A stretch of DNA of 64,000 nucleotides. Source: Megalopta genalis. Lineage: Eukaryota > Arthropoda > Insecta > Hymenoptera > Halictidae. The DNA is taken from NCBI RefSeq assembly GCF_051020955.1, contig NW_027477568.1, forward strand, positions 1 to 64,000. Reading direction: 5' to 3'. Below, piece after piece: positions 38,701-50,060 of the stretch. A model generated the notes under the pieces. The model did no database searches. It saw nothing but the letters and a program-made list of their open reading frames with translations, and had not been told where the DNA came from. A program made the translations under genes and the position numbers. The number at the start of each line of letters is the position of its first letter. Position 1 is the stretch's first letter.

Positions 38701-41700
38701 TGAAAACCACGACTCAGCCTTCGCGGGACACAAAGGCATTACGAAAACGTACAGGAGAATCAGGGAAAGATATTTTTGGCCCACACTCAAAAAAGAAGTC
38801 CAAGAATTCGTAAATTCGTGTGAATCATGCCAACGAAAAAAATTAGTCCGCGTTAAAACAAGACAACCCATGACGATAACTGACACGCCCGGTAGCGCTT
38901 TCGAGAAAGTTTCAATGGATATTGTAGGCCCGCTTCCCACTTCACCTAACGACTTCTCCTACATCTTAACAATCCAAGACCTCCTCACAAAATACTCCCT
39001 AGCCATCCCACTAAGAAACGCGAACGCGATAGAAATCGCGAATGCGTTTACCCAGGAATTTATTTGCCGTTTCGGCGCGCCAAAGGGTATACTGACTGAT
39101 CAAGGAACGAATTTCCTCAGTTCTCTCATGAGAAATGTAGCTAAGCGATTCAAGATCACACAATTCAAAACAACCGCGTTCAGACCCCAAAGCAACGGCT
39201 CAGTAGAACGTTCTCACCACGTTTTAACGGAATATCTGAAACAGTACATAACGAAGGGAAACTGGGACGAGTGGCTGCCGTTCGCAACCTTCTCATATAA
39301 CACGAGTACGCACGAAGGCACACTGTTCACCCCTCACGAGCTTGTCTTCGGTACAATAGCTAGGACTCCCTCAGCACATACCGCAATGCACGACTCGTCA
39401 GACGAGTCATACAACAAATATTTAGAAAATCTTCAATCAAGAATCTCCGAAACAGTAGGGAAAGCCCGAGAGAACTTGGAATCCGCAAAGTATCGCTCTA
39501 AAAAGTATTACGACAGGAAAACGAATGCTCAATCCTTTTCCGTCGGGGACAATGTGTATCTACTCAAAGAGCCGCGTAAAAGTAAGTTCGACGACGAATA
39601 TTCCGGCCCGTACGAAATTGTGGAATGTATAAGCGATAGAAATGTAAGGATAAACTATAAGTCTGGTTCGCGAGTGGTCCATACGGACAAACTGAAAAAC
39701 GCCCCAACAGGACACCTCAGAGTGCAAATTGTAACAGAGACGCGTTCGCCCCCACCCCAAACCCCAAACCCCACAACTCGGAACATAGGACAGCACCGGT
39801 ATAAAACAGTGAGCGAGCTCCGAGACAACCCTCAGTCTGCATCCAACACCGCCAACATGAACATGACCGCACCACTTCTAATCTTCACTCTCATACGTAC
39901 AGCCTCAGCAGTGATAGGCTACGACTGTGGAGGTTCGACCGTAAACGCGACTACGTTCTCCACAGTAGACAAACCGCTCTGCGAATTTTCCGATACCGAA
40001 CCGACAGTCCAAAACGTCAGTATTCAGCTCCTCCAGATAGTCGACTTCGAGGAGACCACAACCTTCCAATGCAAAGTTGAAATAGATCGGACCATCTACT
40101 ATTGCGGCATGCACTCCCACATGTCCGTAGTGAATAACGGCCGCCAACAGTACCTTCTCAACACTCCAAGAGACATATGCAAAACAATGCATAACTCAGG
40201 CGTACTTGTGCTACCGCCCAACAACCAATTAGTGGGACTAATGAGCAACAGCACCACCACGAGAAGTATTACACTGGCAGGTTCCATTCTGCAGGACGGA
40301 ACATGCGGCGGAACTACGTATAGCGACCCTTTCGGCACTTGGAACCAAGTCATAGTGCAAGCAGTGATCAGAGTCACTCTCAAAAACTTCAGCGCCTCAA
40401 CCAAAATCTCGACCAATGAGATACTCCTACCCACAGGACACCGGTGCACACTCGACAGGGAATACTGCACGGATCCGGAAGACGGATTCAGCTTTTGGGA
40501 CAGCATGCCGACCGACCAGTGCGCCTTCAACAAATATGAAGTCCTCTTCGATGGCAGATCTACCAAAGTCTTCACACCAAACCACAGCAGCACTCCAACT
40601 TACACAGTGGCATCCGGCGACACCGTATTCGCACTCACGAGCACCGGCCGGACGCAGATCTGCGGCTACACGCTAATCCGGACCGAACACCCGAAGCTGC
40701 TCCTCCTAGAAACAGACAAAGAAGGAAAATTCAAATCAATTACCAAAACCAAGATCAATAGCCTGGACATATTCACTTACGTAAACACGAAATTCGTGTA
40801 TGTCGAGAAGCACCTCCGGTCCCAAATCATCGCAATGTATAGAGACATCATCAACCAAAAATGCGCACTGGAACGCCAGGTCTTGAAAAATGTTATCTCA
40901 CTCATCCACATATCACCGGCAGAAGTCGCCACAACATTGGTAAAAGAGCCCGGTTACATGGCCATTCCCGCCGGAGAAGCCATACACGTCATCAAGTGCA
41001 TACCCGTTCAGTGCGTCCTCAGGAAGACGGAGGAGTGCTACGACGAACTCCCCGTCACCTATAGAAACAATTCGTTCTTCCTGACACCACGCACGCATAT
41101 CCTCACAAGAACAAGCACTAAAAGAGTATGCAACGAATTGATTCCACCGATCTACCAAATTCACGGGGCATGGTACAAGATTACGCCTCGACCAGTAGAG
41201 AGTATACCACCTCCGCCACTCCAGCCGATAACAACATCTGCATGGAAATACATTGACCCAACAAATCTTGCTACCGGCGGAATATACACACAGGAAGACA
41301 TCCAAAAACTTAATGAGCACATCATGTTCCCTATCGAAAAGATGGCAGTAATAAATGCACTGGCACAAGGCGCATCAGGCAGATCGTACGCAGACGGATC
41401 CGTGAAACTGCACAATCTGATGGATGAGGACACCTTGAAACAGATCGCAGAATCAACTAGCAAGAAAATATGGGGCACCTTCATCGAATTCGGCTCCATA
41501 ATGGCTGGGTTCATGGGAATATACTTGGCCATACGAATCATCAAACTTTGCATCAACACAATCCTCAACGGGATCGCTCTACACGCGGCCTACGGGTGGA
41601 GTCTCCAGCTCCTCGCAGCATCGTGGAGTGCCCTGGCGCACTTCTGCCTTTACCTAAAGAACAAACAAAGTGTCAGTGAAGTGCCCCCCAAGTGTACCAC

Positions 41701-41866
41701 GACCGAGTGTATCCCTTTCACAAGCGTTATAGTCGATAAGGAAGAGCAAACGGACTCAAAAACAAAGAACTCTAACGACTTTGAAAACTCTATCGAGCGT
41801 ACTGATAAATACGTATCGTATAAGAAACGGTCTCTCCTCGCCGACTCAGACGAGGAAGAAAAATGA
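35624..41866 (+). CDS. pol: Pol-Env continuous polyprotein frame, family B copy 3
   Basis: Uninterrupted 2080-codon frame, all catalytic motifs present. The only amino-acid difference from copy 2 that I see is S for G in the env part (RTSTKR). Near-identity to copy 2 over 8999 bp shows that the unit was duplicated very recently or homogenised. Confidence 0.92.
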   Translation, partial: REAPPVSPEPATGGNRKLAPTIDPDVIERTHCTRGRVSRVTLSPDTKVPHVMVSSPDFPSTGKFMIDTGAEPNIIKASLLNPSIVVDVANSINISGITDESVATLGSTTVNIANAVVEFHVVPDTFPIPADGILGAAFLSGEAEISFRTKSLVWNGNKFSFLSADRCIIGPRASACIAVNATGPEIGYIRKCELTPGVMVPHCLVKISNGKAFVNCVNTSDKAVDLPMPTMELEEVEGIEYTAESRETNSISIHSVAQYFESSSPNSRRKEITDIISTSHLSKEERSHVDQIICEYHDVFHLPGEPLGKTNAVKHKIITTDEIPVHVKQYRYPPIHKEEINNQMKELLEQNIVAPSKSPFNSPLWIVPKKPDADGNKRWRMVVDFRSLNEKSIPDAYPLPSILEILDQLGSAKYFSVFDLASGFHQIEMEPEDAAKTAFSTPYGHYEFKRMPFGLRNAPATFQRLMDNILSGLQGTELFVYLDDIVIYARSLSEHKSKFNKLAQRLRDANLKLQPSKCGFLHREVAYLGHIIGEDGVKPCPQKIIAVKEFPKPKNVKSLREFLGLSGYYRRFIKNFSNISKPLTTLLKKDTKFVWGQQQENAFHTLREMLTTEPLLQYPDFSKEFNITTDASGYAIGGILSQGEQGKDRPIAYASRLLHGAELNYSTIEKECLAIIYCTQYFRPYIYGHKFNLITDHQPLVWMNSVKDPTSRLLRWRLKLAEFDYRITYKTGKTNLNADALSRNPVSTLPMSSGSGSSDMFDAVKRPPRPLPPTPQNPSPILGRRPPSRNVPSTPRPNQPPPSPPSSRKDLLFSPNASPSSHQSPTAHSPPHTPRSPTITVDTPTDRAVTSSPESQSETDSSENIFEQYNHPAKPNRRTFVHTRDRLIMRDDNLVAFITMDGQPVDPGAVDLFSAGRIPPLENLTLSRAKVLNSGKKKLILLPIKSTKHHAASHENITESLRSILDVVTELQLDSFSISKISIDETPWISIYKILLELFSNTNTQIFACGNEVRIPPINDRSSIISENHDSAFAGHKGITKTYRRIRERYFWPTLKKEVQEFVNSCESCQRKKLVRVKTRQPMTITDTPGSAFEKVSMDIVGPLPTSPNDFSYILTIQDLLTKYSLAIPLRNANAIEIANAFTQEFICRFGAPKGILTDQGTNFLSSLMRNVAKRFKITQFKTTAFRPQSNGSVERSHHVLTEYLKQYITKGNWDEWLPFATFSYNTSTHEGTLFTPHELVFGTIARTPSAHTAMHDSSDESYNKYLENLQSRISETVGKARENLESAKYRSKKYYDRKTNAQSFSVGDNVYLLKEPRKSKFDDEYSGPYEIVECISDRNVRINYKSGSRVVHTDKLKNAPTGHLRVQIVTETRSPPPQTPNPTTRNIGQHRYKTVSELRDNPQSASNTANMNMTAPLLIFTLIRTASAVIGYDCGGSTVNATTFSTVDKPLCEFSDTEPTVQNVSIQLLQIVDFEETTTFQCKVEIDRTIYYCGMHSHMSVVNNGRQQYLLNTPRDICKTMHNSGVLVLPPNNQLVGLMSNSTTTRSITLAGSILQDGTCGGTTYSDPFGTWNQVIVQAVIRVTLKNFSASTKISTNEILLPTGHRCTLDREYCTDPEDGFSFWDSMPTDQCAFNKYEVLFDGRSTKVFTPNHSSTPTYTVASGDTVFALTSTGRTQICGYTLIRTEHPKLLLLETDKEGKFKSITKTKINSLDIFTYVNTKFVYVEKHLRSQIIAMYRDIINQKCALERQVLKNVISLIHISPAEVATTLVKEPGYMAIPAGEAIHVIKCIPVQCVLRKTEECYDELPVTYRNNSFFLTPRTHILTRTSTKRVCNELIPPIYQIHGAWYKITPRPVESIPPPPLQPITTSAWKYIDPTNLATGGIYTQEDIQKLNEHIMFPIEKMAVINALAQGASGRSYADGSVKLHNLMDEDTLKQIAESTSKKIWGTFIEFGSIMAGFMGIYLAIRIIKLCINTILNGIALHAAYGWSLQLLAASWSALAHFCLYLKNKQSVSEVPPKCTTTECIPFTSVIVDKEEQTDSKTKNSNDFENSIERTDKYVSYKKRSLLADSDEEEK
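39857..41866 (+). CDS. env: Envelope-like glycoprotein, family B copy 3
   Basis: 669 aa from ATG 39857, same organisation as copies 1 and 2, with one Gly-to-Ser replacement in the ectodomain (RTSTKR). In-frame continuation of pol. Confidence 0.75.
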   Translation: MNMTAPLLIFTLIRTASAVIGYDCGGSTVNATTFSTVDKPLCEFSDTEPTVQNVSIQLLQIVDFEETTTFQCKVEIDRTIYYCGMHSHMSVVNNGRQQYLLNTPRDICKTMHNSGVLVLPPNNQLVGLMSNSTTTRSITLAGSILQDGTCGGTTYSDPFGTWNQVIVQAVIRVTLKNFSASTKISTNEILLPTGHRCTLDREYCTDPEDGFSFWDSMPTDQCAFNKYEVLFDGRSTKVFTPNHSSTPTYTVASGDTVFALTSTGRTQICGYTLIRTEHPKLLLLETDKEGKFKSITKTKINSLDIFTYVNTKFVYVEKHLRSQIIAMYRDIINQKCALERQVLKNVISLIHISPAEVATTLVKEPGYMAIPAGEAIHVIKCIPVQCVLRKTEECYDELPVTYRNNSFFLTPRTHILTRTSTKRVCNELIPPIYQIHGAWYKITPRPVESIPPPPLQPITTSAWKYIDPTNLATGGIYTQEDIQKLNEHIMFPIEKMAVINALAQGASGRSYADGSVKLHNLMDEDTLKQIAESTSKKIWGTFIEFGSIMAGFMGIYLAIRIIKLCINTILNGIALHAAYGWSLQLLAASWSALAHFCLYLKNKQSVSEVPPKCTTTECIPFTSVIVDKEEQTDSKTKNSNDFENSIERTDKYVSYKKRSLLADSDEEEK

Positions 41867-41883
41867 CTATCATCATTTTTCTT
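41856..41883 (+). promoter_or_regulatory. 3' hairpin at the env stop, B copy 3
   Basis: Same 11-bp stem and 6-nt loop. Confidence 0.5.
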
Positions 41884-41889
41884 TCTCCC

Positions 41890-41900
41890 AGGGGGGGAGG
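41890..41900 (+). other. Polypurine tract, B copy 3
   Basis: AGGGGGGGAGG immediately before LTR4. Confidence 0.9.
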
Positions 41901-43294
41901 TGTTACGTCTCCCGACGTATTGATGTAACCATATAAATGCGGATTCGGCAAGCCAACGCTTTGCCGGGTCGAGCGCCGGGCGCTCGAAAAATTTTGGAAA
42001 TAGGTGTCAAATTACATCGTAGTTTGACACCCTTTTCAGGCCCGGGCCTTCAAATCGACCTAGCCATAAGAACATAGATTATATATATTAACCCGAACTA
42101 GTTATAGGAAGATATACTACATTCGAGCCCCTATCCTACGCTCTCCCGATACCCATCCTACCGTTCAACCCATTACCGACACCTCCACCAACGTTACCAT
42201 ACGAGTAATACCATAAGAAGCGTTCAAGCGTTTACCGACTCTTCCACTGATGTTACCATATGCGTAATACCGTAAGACGTGTGCAAGCGTTAGCTATAGA
42301 ACACCAAAGACGCGCTCCGCTAGCCGACTCACCAGCATTCCCCGGCATCCCCACTCCGGAGGATTCCCCACCACACGGTACGCCCCACTCGTACCTCCCC
42401 GGAGCAGCAGCGCCCCCACAACCGAAGGAGGTCAGAGCACCAGCGAAGATCGTCAGTTCTACTCCCAGCTCCACCGAGGAACGACTTCCTCTGGAGACCT
42501 CCCCGCACTTTACTATTTCAACTCTACTCCCAGTCGTAGTTAATATTAGGAGTCTAAGTGTATCTTAATCTTGAATATATTCTTTAATACTTAGTTATTG
42601 TCGTACCCTTCAATCTTCAATCCTAACTTCTTCACGGCAAAGGAAACGAGTGTCGCCTATGGTCGAACGGTTGTCTAAACCCTTCTGACTGCCAAGTTAA
42701 TATACGCACGGAGCTCACCCTGAATGCTCGGTATAGAGACTTGAGGCTTTCGGTTGGAACCTGACAACAGTCCTTCTAAGCGACATAAGCTCCCCATGCC
42801 AAAACGCGCCGGTCGTAAATATCAGCTTCGGAAGCTTTGCCGAAAAACCAGCGCGATCGCTGACGGCTCACGGAGATTCGACCGCCAACGAAACTACGAG
42901 GCCCGTATCATCGCCCAGCTTCAGCGAGCCGTGAGACATCCATACGTCGAGCTGGTCCAGTGGAGCGAGCCCCGTCCGATCGACGTAGACGATACCACGT
43001 CCTACCCTCCAGTCTACGCGAAGGGAGACCCACGTCGAAGGCGCTACACGACGTTCATCTTGAAGCAAGCCGCACTCCGAGCCCTCGAGGTCGCCCGGTC
43101 TATCGACCCGATGTACTAGACCGTCCGGTGAGTGCCTTTTGTAAACCGCCTATTCGCGAACGCATGAGATCCCGGTAATACACCGAACGTACGAGTCGCG
43201 TGTGTACCCAAAGGTTTGCAACGTACGTCTTGATCCGCGGTATTCGTGCGAATATATATATATTTTTCGGGAAACGACGCCGCGGGACGTAACA
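41901..43294 (+). repeat. Family B LTR4 (right end of the array)
   Basis: 1394 bp: one T longer than LTR2/LTR3 in the T run after the AT repeat. It ends CGTAACA and passes directly into satellite. Donor-like site at 43128. Confidence 0.95.
42796..43119 (+). CDS. LTR-encoded small basic protein, family B (LTR4 copy)
   Basis: 107 aa, with one unique replacement (FILKQAA for FILKRAA). The frame is intact. Confidence 0.58.
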   Translation: MPKRAGRKYQLRKLCRKTSAIADGSRRFDRQRNYEARIIAQLQRAVRHPYVELVQWSEPRPIDVDDTTSYPPVYAKGDPRRRRYTTFILKQAALRALEVARSIDPMY

Positions 43295-44532
43295 GATGTA
43301 ACTTCAACATCATGCGAAACACACGATTTCGACTCAAATTCGTGCGAAGTAGAGATTTTAAACAAACGATTTAGCTTCAAATTCATGCGAAATGAACAAT
43401 TTGGCTTCAGATTAATGCGAAATACACGAATTAGCTTTCATTCAACGCGAAACATACGATGTAAGTTCAATATCATGCGAAACACACGATTTCGATTCAA
43501 ATTCGTGCGAAATAGAGATTTTAAACAAACGATTTAGCTTCAAATTCATGCGAAATGAACAATTTAGCTTCAGATTCATGCGAAATACACGAATTAGCTT
43601 TAAATCAAAGCGAAACATACGATGTAACTTCAACATCATGCGAAACACACGATTTCGACTCAAATTCGTGCGAAGTAGAGATTTTAAACAAACGATTTAG
43701 CTTCAAATTCATGCGAAATGAACAATTTGGCTTCAGATTAATGCGAAATACACGAATTAGCTTTCATTCAACGCGAAACATACGATGTAAGTTCAATATC
43801 ATGCGAAACACACGATTTCGATTCAAATTCGTGCGAAATAGAGATTTTAAACAAACGATTTAGATTCAAATTCATGCGAAATGAACAATTTAGCTTCAGA
43901 TTCATGCGAAATACACGAATTAGCTTTAAATCAACGCGAAACATACGATTTAGCTTCAATATCATGCGATATACACGATTTCGCTTCAAATTCGTGCGAA
44001 ATAGCGATTTTAAACAAACGATTTAGCTTCAAATTCATGTGATATGAACAATTTAGCTTCAGATTAATGCGAAATAGACGAATTAGCTCTAAGTCAACGC
44101 GAAACATACGATTTAGCAGAAATATCATGCGATATACACGATTTCGCTTCAAATTCGTGCGAAATAGCGATTTTAAACAAACGATTTAGCTTCAAATTCA
44201 TGTGATATGAACAATTTAGCTTCAGATTAATGCGAAATAGACGAATTAGCTCTAAGTCAACGCGAAACATACGATTTAGCAGAAATATCATGCGATATAC
44301 ACGATTTCGCTTCAAATTCTTGCGAAATAGTGATTTTAAACAAACGATTTAGCTTCAAATTCATGTGATATGAACTATTTAACTTCAGATTAATGCGAAA
44401 TACACGAATTAGCTTTAAATCAACGCGAAACATACGATTTTGCAGAAATATCATGCGATATACACGATTTCGCTTCAAATTCTTGCGAAATAGCGATTTT
44501 AAACAAACGATTTAGCTTCAAATTCATGTGAT

Positions 44533-47500
44533 ATGAACTATTTAACTTCAGAATCATGCGAAATACACGAATTAGCTTTAAATCAAAGCGAAACATACGA
44601 TGTAACTTCAACATCATGCGAAACACACGATTTCGACTCAAATTCGTGCGAAGTAGAGATTTTAAACAAACGATTTAGCTTCAAATTCATGCGAAATGAA
44701 CAATTTGGCTTCAGATTAATGCGAAATACACGAATTAGCTTTCATTCAACGCGAAACATACGATGTAAGTTCAATATCATGCGAAACCCACGATTTCGAT
44801 TCAAATTCGTGCGAAATAGAGATTTTAAACAAACGATTTAGCTTCAAATTCATGCGAAATGAACAATTTAGCTTCAGATTCATGCGAAATACACGAATTA
44901 GCTTTAAATCAACGCGAAACATACGATTTAGCTTCAATATCATGCGATATACACGATTTCGCTTCAAATTCGTGCGAAATAGCGATTTTAAACAAACGAT
45001 TTAGCTTCAAATTCATGTGATATGAACAATTTAGCTTCAGATTAATGCGAAATAGACGAATTAGCTCTAAGTCAACGCGAAACATACGATTTAGCAGAAA
45101 TATCATGCGATATACACGATTTCGCTTCAAATTCTTGCGAAATAGTGATTTTAAACAAACGATTTAGCTTCAAATTCATGTGATATGAACTATTTAACTT
45201 CAGATTAATGCGAAATACACGAATTAGCTTTAAATCAACGCGAAACATACGATTTTGCAGAAATATCATGCGATATACACGATTTCGCTTCAAATTCTTG
45301 CGAAATAGCGATTTTAAACAAACGATTTAGCTTCAAATTCATGTGATATGAACTATTTAACTTCAGATTCATGCGAAATACACGAATTAGCTATAAATCA
45401 ACGCGAAACATACGATTTAGCAGAAATATCATGCGATATACACGATTTCGCTTCAAATTCGTGCGAAATAGCGATTTTAAACAAACGATTTAGCTTCAAA
45501 TTCATGTGGTATGAACAATTTAGCTTCAGATTAATGCGAAATACACGAGTTAGCTCTAAATCAACGCGAAACATACGATTTAGCAGAAATATCATGCGAT
45601 ATACACGATTTCGCTTCAAATTCGTGAGAAATAGCGATTTTAAACAAACGATTTAGCTTCAAATTCATGTGATATGAACTATTTAACTTCAGAATCATGC
45701 GAAATACACGAATTAGCTTTAAATCAAAGCGAAACATACGATGTAACTTCAACATCATGCGAAACACACGATTTCGACTCAAATTCGTGCGAAGTAGAGA
45801 TTTTAAACAAACGATTTAGCTTCAAATTCATGCGAAATGAACAATTTGGCTTCAGATTAATGCGAAATACACGAATTAGCTTTCATTCAACGCGAAACAT
45901 ACGATGTAAGTTCAATATCATGCGAAACACACGATTTCGATTCAAATTCGTGCGAAATAGAGATTTTAAACAAACGATTTAGCTTCAAATTCATGCGAAA
46001 TGAACAATTTAGCTTCAGATTCATGCGAAATACACGAATTAGCTTTAAATCAACGCGAAATATACGATTTAGCTTCAATATCATGCGATATACACGATTT
46101 CGCTTCAAATTCGTGCGAAATAGCGATTTTAAACAAACGATTTAGCTTCAAATTCATGTGATATGAACAATTTAGCTTCAGATTAATGCGAAATAGACGA
46201 ATTAGCTCTAAGTCAACGCGAAACATACGATTTAGCAGAAATATCATGCGATATACACGATTTCGCTTCAAATTCTTGCGAAATAGTGATTTTAAACAAA
46301 CGATTTAGCTTCAAATTCATGTGATATGAACTATTTAACTTCAGATTAATGCGAAATACACGAATTAGCTTTAAATCAACGCGAAACATACGATTTTGCA
46401 GAAATATCATGCGATATACACGATTTCGCTTCAAATTCTTGCGAAATAGCGATTTTAAACAAACGATTTAGCTTCAAATTCATGTGATATGAACTATTTA
46501 ACTTCAGATTCATGCGAAATACACGAATTAGCTATAAATCAACGCGAAACATACGATTTAGCAGAAATATCATGCGATATACACGATTTCGCTTCAAATT
46601 CGTGCGAAATAGCGATTTTAAACAAACGATTTAGCTTCAAATTAATGTGGTATGAACAATTTAGCTTCAGATTAATGCGAAATACACGAATTAGCTCTAA
46701 ATCAACGCGAAACATACGATTTAGCAGAAATATCATGCGATATACACGATTTCGCTTCAAATTCGTGAGAAATAGCGATTTTAAACAAACGATTTAGCTT
46801 CAAATTCATGTGATATGAACTATTTAACTTCAGAATCATGCGAAATACACGAATTAGCTTTAAATCAAAGCGAAACATACGATGTAACTTCAACATCATG
46901 CGAAACACACGATTTCGACTCAAATTCGTGCGAAGTAGAGATTTTAAACAAACGATTTAGCTTAAAATTCATGCGAAATGAACAATTTGGCTTCAGATTA
47001 ATGCGAAATACACGAATTAGCTTTCATTCAACGCGAAACATACGATGTAAGTTCAATATCATGCGAAACACACGATTTCGATTCAAATTCGTGCGAAATA
47101 GAGATTTTAAACAAACGATTTAGCTTCAAATTCATGCGAAATGAACAATTTAGCTTCAGATTCATGCGAAATACACGAATTAGCTTTAAATCAACGCGAA
47201 ACATACGATTTAGCTTCAATATCATGCGATATACACGATTTCGCTTCAAATTCGTGCGAAATAGCGATTTTAAACAAACGATTTAGCTTCAAATTCATGT
47301 GATATGAACAATTTAGCTTCAGATTAATGCGAAATAGACGAATTAGCTCTAAGTCAACGCGAAACATACGATTTTGCAGAAATATCATGCGATATACACG
47401 ATTTCGCTTCAAATTCTTGCGAAATAGCGATTTTAAACAAACGATTTAGCTTCAAATTCATGTGATATGAACTATTTAACTTCAGATTCATGCGAAATAC

Positions 47501-50060
47501 ACGAATTAGCTTTAAATCAACGCGAAACATACGATTTAACTTCAATATCAAGCGATATACACGATTTCGCTTCAAATTCCCGAGAAATAGCGATTTTAAA
47601 CAAACGATTTAGCTTCAAATTCATGCGAAATGAACAATATAGCTTCAGATTAATGCGAAATACACGAATTAGCTTTAAATCAACGCGAAACATACGATTT
47701 AGCTTCAATATCATGCGATATACACGATTTCGATTCAAATTCGTGCGAAATAGCGATTTTAAACAAACGATTTAGCTTCAAATTCATGTGATATGAACTA
47801 TCTAACTTCAGATTCATGCGAAATACACGAATTAGCTTTAAATCAAAGCGAAACATACGATGTAACTTCAACATCATGCGAAACACACGATTTCGACTCA
47901 AATTCGTGAGAAATAGCGATTTTAAACAAACGATTTAGCTTCAAATTCATGTGATATGAACTATTTAACTTCAGAATCATGCGAAATACACGAATTAGCT
48001 TTAAATCAAAGCGAAACATACGATGTAACTTCAACATCATGCGAAACACACGATTTCGACTCAAATTCGTGCGAAGTAGAGATTTTAAACAAACGATTTA
48101 GCTTCAAATTCATGCGAAATGAACAATTTGGCTTCAGATTAATGCGAAATACACGAATTAGCTTTCATTCAACGCCAAACATACGATGTAAGTTCAATAT
48201 CATGCGAAACACAAGATTTCGATTCAAATTCGTGCGAAATAGAGATTTTAAACAAACGATTTAGCTTCAAATTCATGCGAAATGAACAATTTAGCTTCAG
48301 ATTCATGCGAAATACACGAATTAGCTTTAAATCAACGCGAAACATACGATTTAGCTTCAATATCATGCGATATACACGATTTCGCTTCAAATTCGTGCGA
48401 AATAGCGATTTTAAACAAACGATTTAGCTTCAAATTCATGTGGTATGAACAATTTAGCTTCAGATTAATGCGAAATACACGAATTAGCTCTAAATCAACG
48501 CGAAACATACGATTTAGCAGAAATATCATGCGATATACACGATTTCGCTTCAAATTCGTGAGAAATAGCGATTTTAAACAAACGATTTAGCTTCAAATTC
48601 ATGTGATATGAACTATTTAACTTCAGAATCATGCGAAATACACGAATTAGCTTTAAATCAAAGCGAAACATACGATGTAACTTCAACATCATGCGAAACA
48701 CACGATTTCGACTCAAATTCGTGCGAAGTAGAGATTTTAAACAAACGATTTAGCTTCAAATTCATGCGAAATGAACAATTTGGCTTCAGATTAATGCGAA
48801 ATACACGAATTAGCTTTCATTCAACTCGAAACATACGATGTAAGTTCAATATCATGCGAAACACACGATTTCGATTCAAATTCGTGCGAAATAGAGATTT
48901 TAAACAAACGATTTAGCTTCAAATTCATGCGAAATGAACAATTTAGCTTCAGATTCATGCGAAATACACGAATTAGCTTTAAATCAACGCGAAACATACG
49001 ATTTAGCTTCAATATCATGCGATATACACGATTTCGCTTCAAATTCGTGCGAAATAGCGATTTTAAACAAACGATTTAGCTTCAAATTCATGTGATATGA
49101 TCAATTTAGCTTCAGATTAATGCGAAATAGACGAATTAGCTCTAAGTCAACGCGAAACATACGATTTAGCAGAAATATCATGCGATATACACGATTTCGC
49201 TTCAAATTCTTGCGAAATAGTGATTTTAAACAAACGATTTAGCTTCAAATTCGTGTGATATGAACTATTTAACTTCAGATTAATGCGAAATACACGAATT
49301 AGCTTTAAATCAACGCGAAACATACGATTTTGCAGAAATATCATGCGATATACACGATTTCGCTTCAAATTCTTGCGAAATAGCGATTTTAAACAAACGA
49401 TTTAGCTTCAAATTCATGTGATATGAACTATTTAACTTCAGATTCATGCGAAATACACGAATTAGCTATAAATCAACGCGAAACATACGATTTAGCAGAA
49501 ATATCATGCGATATACACGATTTCGCTTCAAATTCGTGCGAAATAGCGATTTTAAACAAACGATTTAGCTTCAAATTAATGTGGTATGAACAATTTAGCT
49601 TCAGATTAATGCGAAATACACGAATTAGCTCTAAATCAACGCGAAACATACGATTTAGCAGAAATATCATGCGATATACACGATTTCGCTTCAAATTCGT
49701 GAGAAATAGCGATTTTAAACAAACGATTTAGCTTCAAATTCATGTGATATGAACTATTTAACTTCAGAATCATGCGAAATACACGAATTAGCTTTAAATC
49801 AAAGCGAAACATACGATGTAACTTCAACATCATGCGAAACACACGATTTCGACTCAAATTCGTGCGAAGTAGAGATTTTAAACAAACGATTTAGCTTCAA
49901 ATTCATGCGAAATGAACAATTTGGCTTCAGATTAATGCGAAATACACGAATTAGCTTTCATTCAACGCGAAACATACGATGTAAGTTCAATATCATGCGA
50001 AACACACGATTTCGATTCAAATTCGTGCGAAATAGAGATTTTAAACAAACGATTTAGCTT
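44533..50060 (-). repeat. 7-monomer (1141-bp) higher-order repeat in the right arm
   Basis: A diagnostic variant block (AATCATGCGAAATACACG, then a GATGTAACTTCAACATC monomer, then a TTTGGCTTCAG monomer) recurs near 44533, 45674, 46815 and 47956, exactly 1141 apart. It recurs again at 48608 and 49749 after a 652-base (four-monomer) contraction. The same unit appears again at 53493, 54634 and 55775, and at 61151, 62291 and 63432. Confidence 0.8.

Larger units (their letters stand above)
6343..43294 (+). mobile_element. Tandem LTR-sharing array of Ty3/gypsy-like family B elements, with family A nested in LTR1
   Basis: Order: LTR1 (6343-7700 plus 16258-16296, split by family A), internal 1 (16297-23902), LTR2 (23903-25295), internal 2 (25296-32901), LTR3 (32902-34294), internal 3 (34295-41900), LTR4 (41901-43294). 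LTRs begin TGTTACG and end CGTAACA, a perfect 7-bp inverted repeat. The repeat unit is 8999 bp. The outer flanks show no target-site duplication: the left flank ends GCTATTTTG and the right flank begins GATGTAACT. The arrangement is what LTR-LTR unequal recombination, or insertion of multimeric circular DNA, would leave. It is not three independent insertions. Confidence 0.92.

Noticed and set aside
6330..43300. Target-site duplication around the whole B array
   Set aside because: The left flank (...CTATTTTG) and right flank (GATGTAAC...) share no 4-6 bp match in either orientation.
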